DNA of 10,759 nt from Rhodoferax sp. Its GTDB lineage: Bacteria; Pseudomonadota; Gammaproteobacteria; Burkholderiales; Burkholderiaceae_C. The stretch is taken from assembly GCA_020048255.1 (NCBI GenBank), contig JAIFMR010000069.1, positions 1-10,759 of the forward strand, given 5' to 3'. The notes beneath the pieces were generated by a model, which saw only the letters and a program-made list of their open reading frames with translations, did no database searches and was not told where the DNA came from. The translations under genes and the position numbers were made by a program. How positions within the stretch are numbered: position 1 is the first letter of the stretch; every line of letters begins with the position of its first letter. Of the stretch, positions 7,097-10,759 are shown one piece after another.

Positions 7097-8068
7097 TCAC
7101 CCCCCTTCCAAGATCAGGAACTCTGGCTTGATCCAGTAGTTGCCATTGCTGTCATTTCCGACAAAAATCGCTTGCACCTGCTTGTGCCGTTTAAAGATGT
7201 CCGCAGTCCGGAAGGTTGCCGTAGTGATTGCCAACTTGCTGGCAATATGTCGTTTGTGAACCTCGTCGCCATCAGCTTCTTCAAGGATCGTTAAAAAGTC
7301 ATGCACCTGCGGTGACACAGAAAATTTGGTGCCGTTTATCAAAACCGCTCGCTGACTGTGCAAGAGGCGAAGCGATGTTTCGTCAGACTGCTCAACCGTG
7401 GCCAATCCAGTTAGGTACGGCTCAATGTTTTCCACAACAAGATGGGACTTGCGTAATTGAGCGATGGCGCGCAGCGAAACGAACAGTCGATCTGCCAGTT
7501 CGGTGGTTTTGATCCGTTCTGGATCGCTGGTAGTGATTAGCACCTCAGCGCCGGGGCGGGCCAATCGATCAAGTGCAGCCTTCACTTTTGTCGAAGCACT
7601 GGCGATCCGGCACCCGAAAAATAAGCTGCGACGCTGCCTGCGAATCTCCCGATCACCCAAGTACCAAAGCACATCGTCGACCACCATTTCAACTTTGTGC
7701 CGGTCTTTCAGACCCAGCGCGGCATTCAGCCAGTCGGCAATTTTTGCTGGCCTGATATGCCACAGACGCGACTGCTCGGCATTCAGTGGCACCCAACCGC
7801 AGTCACTGCAATGAGCACGGTATGGCAGCCGTGTGGATATTGGTGGCATCAGGAGCTCAGGCTGAATTGACCGACTTGTGCAGTCCGGGCACAGGACCGA
7901 TGGTGCCACCTCCTGCGTCACACTCAACGCTTCCACGCTTCGCAGGTGCTGGTAGAGGTGGCGCTTTCCTCCCAGCCATATGGCATCGGGCAGCAACCGT
8001 GTGTCTTTTTGCTCAAGTAACCAACACATTTCGGCCATGGCTGGAGCGTTATTCGGGCCCAGACTCAC
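7097..8068 (-). CDS. Unassigned protein with zinc knuckle and possible C-terminal winged helix
   Basis: The product has 323 residues; I do not recognise the family. CPDC (C60, C63) and CSDC (C87, C90) make a four-cysteine zinc knuckle with a 23-residue gap. A basic helical stretch follows (REIRRQRRSLFFGCRIAS, 140-157). Residues about 170-215 look alpha/beta (AEVLITTSDPERIKTTELAD). The C-terminus, SVSPQVHDFLTILEEADG through KRHIASKLAITTATFRTADI to GNYWIKPEF, has the helix-helix-strand rhythm of a winged helix, suggesting nucleic-acid binding. There is no signal peptide, membrane segment or nuclease motif. The start is GTG at 8068, overlapping the upstream stop (GTGA) with GGAG 5 nt before it, so it is translated with the 416-residue partner. 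It could be a DNA sensor or regulator subunit; that is inference. Confidence 0.72.
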   Translation of the reverse strand: MSLGPNNAPAMAEMCWLLEQKDTRLLPDAIWLGGKRHLYQHLRSVEALSVTQEVAPSVLCPDCTSRSIQPELLMPPISTRLPYRAHCSDCGWVPLNAEQSRLWHIRPAKIADWLNAALGLKDRHKVEMVVDDVLWYLGDREIRRQRRSLFFGCRIASASTKVKAALDRLARPGAEVLITTSDPERIKTTELADRLFVSLRAIAQLRKSHLVVENIEPYLTGLATVEQSDETSLRLLHSQRAVLINGTKFSVSPQVHDFLTILEEADGDEVHKRHIASKLAITTATFRTADIFKRHKQVQAIFVGNDSNGNYWIKPEFLILEGG

Positions 8069-9315
8069 AAGAACTCCGGATCAGCCTGCCTGGCAGCTGC
8101 TTCAGCAATTACTTTGGGCGGGTCTTGCATCACGCCTAAGGCCCGCATCAGGGCTTGTGCAAACTGTGCATCGACCTCGTCCATGTCGCGCAGATTACTG
8201 ATGCCGACAGGCTTCAAGCCAATATGCAGCACACGCCCAACTCTCTCCCCGACAGGCGCTAAGAAGTAGACTGTCACCACCGCATCGATGATGTTGAAAC
8301 CTTGGCCCATCAACGTTTCATTTTTTTGAGTTCGAATGCATGCCAACGCATCCGGCGCATCCCGGCCCGCAACTGGTTTAATCAAATAGTCGCACTGAGG
8401 CAAAGTGATTGATCGCACTTTGCATTCAGACAACCTCATCTTTTCTACGCAATAGGTGGCCAGGTCAAGACCACTGCTTTCGTCAAGCACCAGTCCGTCG
8501 CGCAGACGGTTGAGCAAGAACAACGGTTGCGCCACACATAACGGCTCTATCTCTTTTTTGAAAACGTGCTTTCCCAAGGCCGTCAAAACCTTCTGTCGAA
8601 CCTTATCGCCGCCAGAAATCAACAGGTCAATCACACCGCTTTCGGGGTAGACAATGATGGACATTCGCATCGGCGGGCGCACATCGCGCCAAACTGTCTT
8701 GTCGTCTGGTCCGAACTCCAAACTGCGCTGCAGTTCATCTTCGATTCGGACATCGAATTGAAAGCCACCGTCTAAATGACGGCACAGTACGTCAATTTCA
8801 CAAGCACGGGGTTTGCTTTTTCGGGGCGTAAAGGACTGCGCCAGCGACAACTTCAGCGCGGCCAGGTCTTCATGCGTGGCGTGCAGCGTTTGCTCCGGAG
8901 GCACATGAATACGCTTCCAATTGCGCTTGCCAATATCGGCATCCGCAATAAAGAGTGCCTCAGCATCCGCAAACCGCTTGGGCCAATTAGCCAGCGCCCA
9001 CAGTGCGCGTTCGGCATCGCTGCTGTGATGCAAAAAATCCTCAAGCATGGCATCACCCAAAGGGGCACTGTTGCGCAGAGCGTACAGTCCTCGCCGATTG
9101 GCCATGGCATCGACACGACGCAATTCGCTGTAGACGCTGATCCGTTCGGTATCAGAAAGCATCTCAAGAGTCGTTTGAACGAGCTCAATCAAGTCTTCTG
9201 CCGACTGATCCCAGTCCAAGCCCTCAGGTAAATTTATCTTCTTTGCTTGAAAATAGAACTGCCAGGTGCGCGAAGGTACTTGACGGATGAGTTCACGATA
9301 ATTGAAGGCGACCAT
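8065..9315 (-). CDS. Unassigned protein, first gene of the divergent leftward unit
   Basis: The product has 416 residues; I do not recognise the family. Residues 1-160 are mostly helical and acidic (LIELVQTTLEMLSDTERISV, LEDFLHHSSDAERALWALAN). Residues 170-370 look alpha/beta, with strands such as MSIIVYPESGVIDLLISGGD (218-237), AVVTVYFLAPVGERVGRVLH and a Cys-containing segment (C289, C298, C308). The C-terminus is a helical Ala-rich tail. I see no Walker motif, metal-binding cluster, PD-(D/E)XK or transmembrane helix. ATG 9315 has AAGGA 5 nt upstream. It is the first gene leftward from the XRE-ImmA operator and is GTGA-coupled to the zinc-knuckle protein, so the two probably form a complex. 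Its position between the repressor and the replication genes is typical of accessory cargo in temperate elements. Confidence 0.72.
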   Translation of the reverse strand: MVAFNYRELIRQVPSRTWQFYFQAKKINLPEGLDWDQSAEDLIELVQTTLEMLSDTERISVYSELRRVDAMANRRGLYALRNSAPLGDAMLEDFLHHSSDAERALWALANWPKRFADAEALFIADADIGKRNWKRIHVPPEQTLHATHEDLAALKLSLAQSFTPRKSKPRACEIDVLCRHLDGGFQFDVRIEDELQRSLEFGPDDKTVWRDVRPPMRMSIIVYPESGVIDLLISGGDKVRQKVLTALGKHVFKKEIEPLCVAQPLFLLNRLRDGLVLDESSGLDLATYCVEKMRLSECKVRSITLPQCDYLIKPVAGRDAPDALACIRTQKNETLMGQGFNIIDAVVTVYFLAPVGERVGRVLHIGLKPVGISNLRDMDEVDAQFAQALMRALGVMQDPPKVIAEAAARQADPEFL

Positions 9316-9392
9316 TTTTTTCCTTGTGTTTTGGCTAACTCGCGATTCGTTTGCTCCCTTCGCGCGAAACCCAGGTTGAGATCAGAGTCATG

Positions 9393-9422
9393 CCGAAATA
9401 GCCAAACCACCGACCGAAATAG
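9393..9422. repeat. Direct repeat CCGAAATAG, 21 bp apart
   Basis: Copies lie at 9393-9401 and 9414-9422, exactly two helical turns apart. The second overlaps the left arm of the dyad. With GACCGAA at 9412-9418 and its inverted copy TTCGGTC at 9490-9496, this suggests several half-sites for one regulator. Confidence 0.5.
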
Positions 9423-9441
9423 TTCGATACACCGAACTATT
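9418..9441. promoter_or_regulatory. Perfect inverted repeat, probable repressor operator
   Basis: Arms AATAGTTCG (9418-9426) and CGAACTATT (9433-9441) are perfect reverse complements separated by the 6-bp ATACAC. The centre lies about 113 bp from the leftward start and 113 bp from the rightward GTG. A 24-bp dyad of this shape suits a dimeric XRE repressor. It is unlikely to be a terminator because no T-tract follows on either strand. Confidence 0.7.
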
Positions 9442-9499
9442 GGGATTATTTCAGACCAGATATGGGTTTGTCAAGCAAATACGGATTCGTTCGGTCTAG

Positions 9500-9508
9500 T
9501 GGTACTAT
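9500..9508 (+). promoter_or_regulatory. Candidate extended -10 promoter for the repressor-protease operon
   Basis: TGGTACTAT matches an extended -10 (TG, one base, then TACTAT against TATAAT, 4 of 6). It is 34 nt before the GTG start and leaves room for the Shine-Dalgarno at 9531. No good -35 is seen, as is usual for extended -10 promoters. The TTCGGTC half-site at 9490-9496 lies just upstream, where a bound repressor would block it. Confidence 0.35.
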
Positions 9509-9530
9509 TTGCCAAATCTCAGGAACAACT

Positions 9531-9536
9531 AAGGAG
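9531..9536 (+). promoter_or_regulatory. Ribosome binding site deciding the GTG start of the repressor
   Basis: AAGGAG lies 6 nt before GTG 9543. It excludes the longer in-frame reading from ATG 9462, which has no Shine-Dalgarno, would run through the putative promoter and would add 27 residues without similarity to an HTH domain. Confidence 0.65.
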
Positions 9537-9542
9537 CCAAAA

Positions 9543-9863
9543 GTGCCTTCACCGCTTGGTGACAAGATTCGCGCATTGCGCAAGCAAAAAAAACTCAGCC
9601 TTGAGCAACTCGCAGAGCAAACTGATTCCAGTAAAAGCTACATGTGGGAATTGGAAAACAAGGACGCGCCCAACCCTTCTGCAGAAAAGATTGCCCGTAT
9701 CGCGGCAACTCTGGATGTAACCACGGAATTTTTACTCAGCACTGCGACCTCTACGCCTGATGGAGAAGTGGTTGATCAAGCGTTTTTTCGGAAATATCAA
9801 AATTTGCCAGAGCTTGAAAAAAAGAAAATCCGAAAAATCGTGTCCGGGTGGGAGGATGAATGA
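9543..9863 (+). CDS. XRE-family repressor (ImmR/cI-like)
   Basis: The product has 106 residues. The N-terminal 65 form a classical five-helix XRE domain: GDKIRALRKQKKLSLEQLAE (6-25), then TDSSKSYMWELENKDAPNPS with the recognition helix, then EKIARIAATLDVTTEFLL. The tail (residues 66-106) is short, with DQAFFRKYQNLPELEKKKIR ending in an acidic SGWEDE. It has no LexA/cI-type self-cleavage domain, so inactivation must come from another protein. The next gene is an ImmA-type protease, coupled by an ATGA overlap, which is the ICEBs1 ImmR/ImmA logic. The dyad at 9418-9441 is the likely target, giving control of the divergent leftward genes. It could alternatively act as the antitoxin-like half of an XRE/ImmA pair. 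Confidence 0.88.
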   Translation: MPSPLGDKIRALRKQKKLSLEQLAEQTDSSKSYMWELENKDAPNPSAEKIARIAATLDVTTEFLLSTATSTPDGEVVDQAFFRKYQNLPELEKKKIRKIVSGWEDE

Positions 9864-10759
9864 ATGAAAAATTGATGCCTATTGCCCAAGCCAATAGCAT
9901 CTCAAACATGTTGCGCATGGTGCTGGGCGACACCCGGTTTCCGGTCGATGTCGAAGCTCTTGCCGTGCAATACTCGCACCAGCGTTTTCCAGATTCACCG
10001 ATTGACAAGGTCATCGGCGAGGCCGTTGATGGTTTTCAGGGCATGCTCAAGGCCAATAAGGATCTGTCAAAATGGCTGATTCTTTACAACAGTGCTGTGA
10101 CATCTCTGGGGCGTAAACGATTCACGATTGCGCACGAATTTGGTCACTATCTTTTGCACCGCCATGCAAGCAGCGCGTTTCAGTGCGGTGCAGATGACAT
10201 TGAGACAGGGCACCAGAATAAATTCGATATTGAAGCTGATGCTGACAAGTTTGCGTCTTACTTGCTGATGCCCTATGACGACTTTCGCAAACAGGTTGAC
10301 GGGCAGTCCATTAGCTTCGATCTGCTCAGCCACTGTGCCGACCGATATGGTGTATCGCTCACCGCAGCAGCATTGCACTGGATAGAAATCGCCGAAAACC
10401 GCGCAGTTTTGGTGGCGAGCCGTGATGACTACATGCTGTGGGCAAAGTCCAACAAAGCAGCATTCAAATCTGGAACGTTCTTCGCGACCCGAAAAAACAC
10501 CATCGAAGTGCCACAGGATGCGCTGGCACACAGCAATCAAAATTCGGGAAGCGATCAGTCTCAAAATATCCGGGCGCAGGTTTGGTTTCCTCGTGAACCG
10601 TCCCATGTGGACTTGACCGAGATGATCAAGGTCGCTGGCAACTACGACTACACGTTGTCGTTGCTGCTGATGCCTGAAGCGGAGTGGCGGCAGCCACAGC
10701 ATGACGATGGCGATCCGGAGGAAGACACCTTCGACCGCTTCATAAATAACGGCCAGTTT
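9860..10759 (+). CDS. ImmA/IrrE-type metallopeptidase (partial, end off window)
   Basis: 300 residues are visible and the frame is open at the right edge. The zinc metalloprotease signature is RFTIAHEFGHYLLH, with HEFGH at 92-96 (zinc ligands H92 and H96, catalytic E93). The third ligand is E125 in EADADKFASYLLMP, the conserved ImmA/COG2856 pattern. Residues about 180-300 form an extra C-terminal domain (RAVLVASRDDYMLWAKS, then VWFPREPSHVDL) ending in an acidic stretch (HDDGDPEEDTFDRF), so it is longer than the minimal ImmA and closer to IrrE in architecture. Family role: site-specific cleavage of a partner XRE repressor upon a damage or cell-state signal, here most likely the upstream 106-residue protein. 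The ATG at 9860 overlaps the repressor stop (ATGA), with GGGAGGA close upstream. Confidence 0.9.
   Translation, partial: MNEKLMPIAQANSISNMLRMVLGDTRFPVDVEALAVQYSHQRFPDSPIDKVIGEAVDGFQGMLKANKDLSKWLILYNSAVTSLGRKRFTIAHEFGHYLLHRHASSAFQCGADDIETGHQNKFDIEADADKFASYLLMPYDDFRKQVDGQSISFDLLSHCADRYGVSLTAAALHWIEIAENRAVLVASRDDYMLWAKSNKAAFKSGTFFATRKNTIEVPQDALAHSNQNSGSDQSQNIRAQVWFPREPSHVDLTEMIKVAGNYDYTLSLLLMPEAEWRQPQHDDGDPEEDTFDRFINNGQF

Larger units (their letters stand above)
9316..9542. promoter_or_regulatory. Divergent promoter/operator region
   Basis: This stretch separates the leftward 416-residue gene from the rightward repressor gene. It holds a perfect dyad (9418-9441), two CCGAAATAG copies, outlying GACCGAA/TTCGGTC half-sites and a 10-bp palindrome TTCGCGCGAA (9359-9368). 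Promoters for both directions are expected here; only the rightward -10 is visible with any confidence. Confidence 0.65.

Noticed and set aside
8776..9231. 151-codon plus-strand frame opposite the 416-residue gene
   Set aside because: The minus-strand frame is far longer, has a good ribosome binding site and is coupled to its neighbour; the plus frame looks random.
9418..9441. Dyad as a transcription terminator
   Set aside because: The arms are AT-rich, no T-tract follows on either strand, and it lies between divergent genes where terminators are not expected.
9462..9542. Longer repressor start at ATG 9462
   Set aside because: No Shine-Dalgarno, and the added residues run through the putative promoter; AAGGAG favours GTG 9543.
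10067..10702. 211-codon minus-strand frame opposite the metalloprotease
   Set aside because: The plus strand encodes HEFGH and the third zinc ligand; the minus frame is its shadow.

Overview
The window is moderately GC-rich and almost fully coding. It reads as the immunity, cargo and replication/recombination part of an integrated phage or phage-like integrative element in a proteobacterium. The protein style (Zn-finger small protein beside an SF2 helicase, DUF2188-like protein, TOPRIM primase-helicase) suggests Burkholderiales/Comamonadaceae, but that is an impression and not a database result. No tRNA, rRNA, CRISPR array, transposase, integrase or structural phage gene is visible, and the element extends past both window edges.

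Layout, right to left. At the right edge two rightward genes (9543-9863 and 9860 to the end) encode a short XRE-family repressor and a translationally coupled ImmA/IrrE-type metalloprotease. This is the repressor/anti-repressor protease arrangement known from ICEBs1 ImmR/ImmA. A 227-bp divergent intergenic region (9316-9542) carries a perfect 9+9 bp dyad and related half-sites, the likely operator. Transcribed leftward from it are two coupled genes I cannot assign to a family (416 and 323 residues; the second has a four-cysteine zinc knuckle), then a small DUF2188-like gene. A strong intrinsic terminator at 6743-6769 closes this unit.

Left of the terminator a second leftward transcription unit begins behind a 132-bp leader with three GGTGGGCA direct repeats. 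It runs without a break through eight genes: an excisionase/AlpA-like HTH protein, a conserved-looking protein of unknown function, a Sak4-like RecA-fold ATPase, a probable ssDNA-binding protein, an SF2 DEAH-box helicase with a zinc ribbon, a small zinc-finger protein (DUF6511-like), a RecB/Cas4-like PD-(D/E)XK nuclease with four Fe-S-type cysteines, and a TOPRIM primase fused to a RepA/DnaB-like helicase, cut by the left edge. Most junctions are ATGA- or TGATG-type overlaps, so the products are probably made together as a DNA replication and recombination machine.

Proposed logic (inference): the XRE protein represses the divergent leftward promoter, and perhaps its own, until ImmA cleaves it. 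The unassigned two-gene pair sits where temperate elements often keep defence or exclusion cargo and is the best candidate for an undescribed system. Several starts were chosen from ribosome binding sites: 2274, 5002, 6610 (GTG), 8068 (GTG) and 9543 (GTG).
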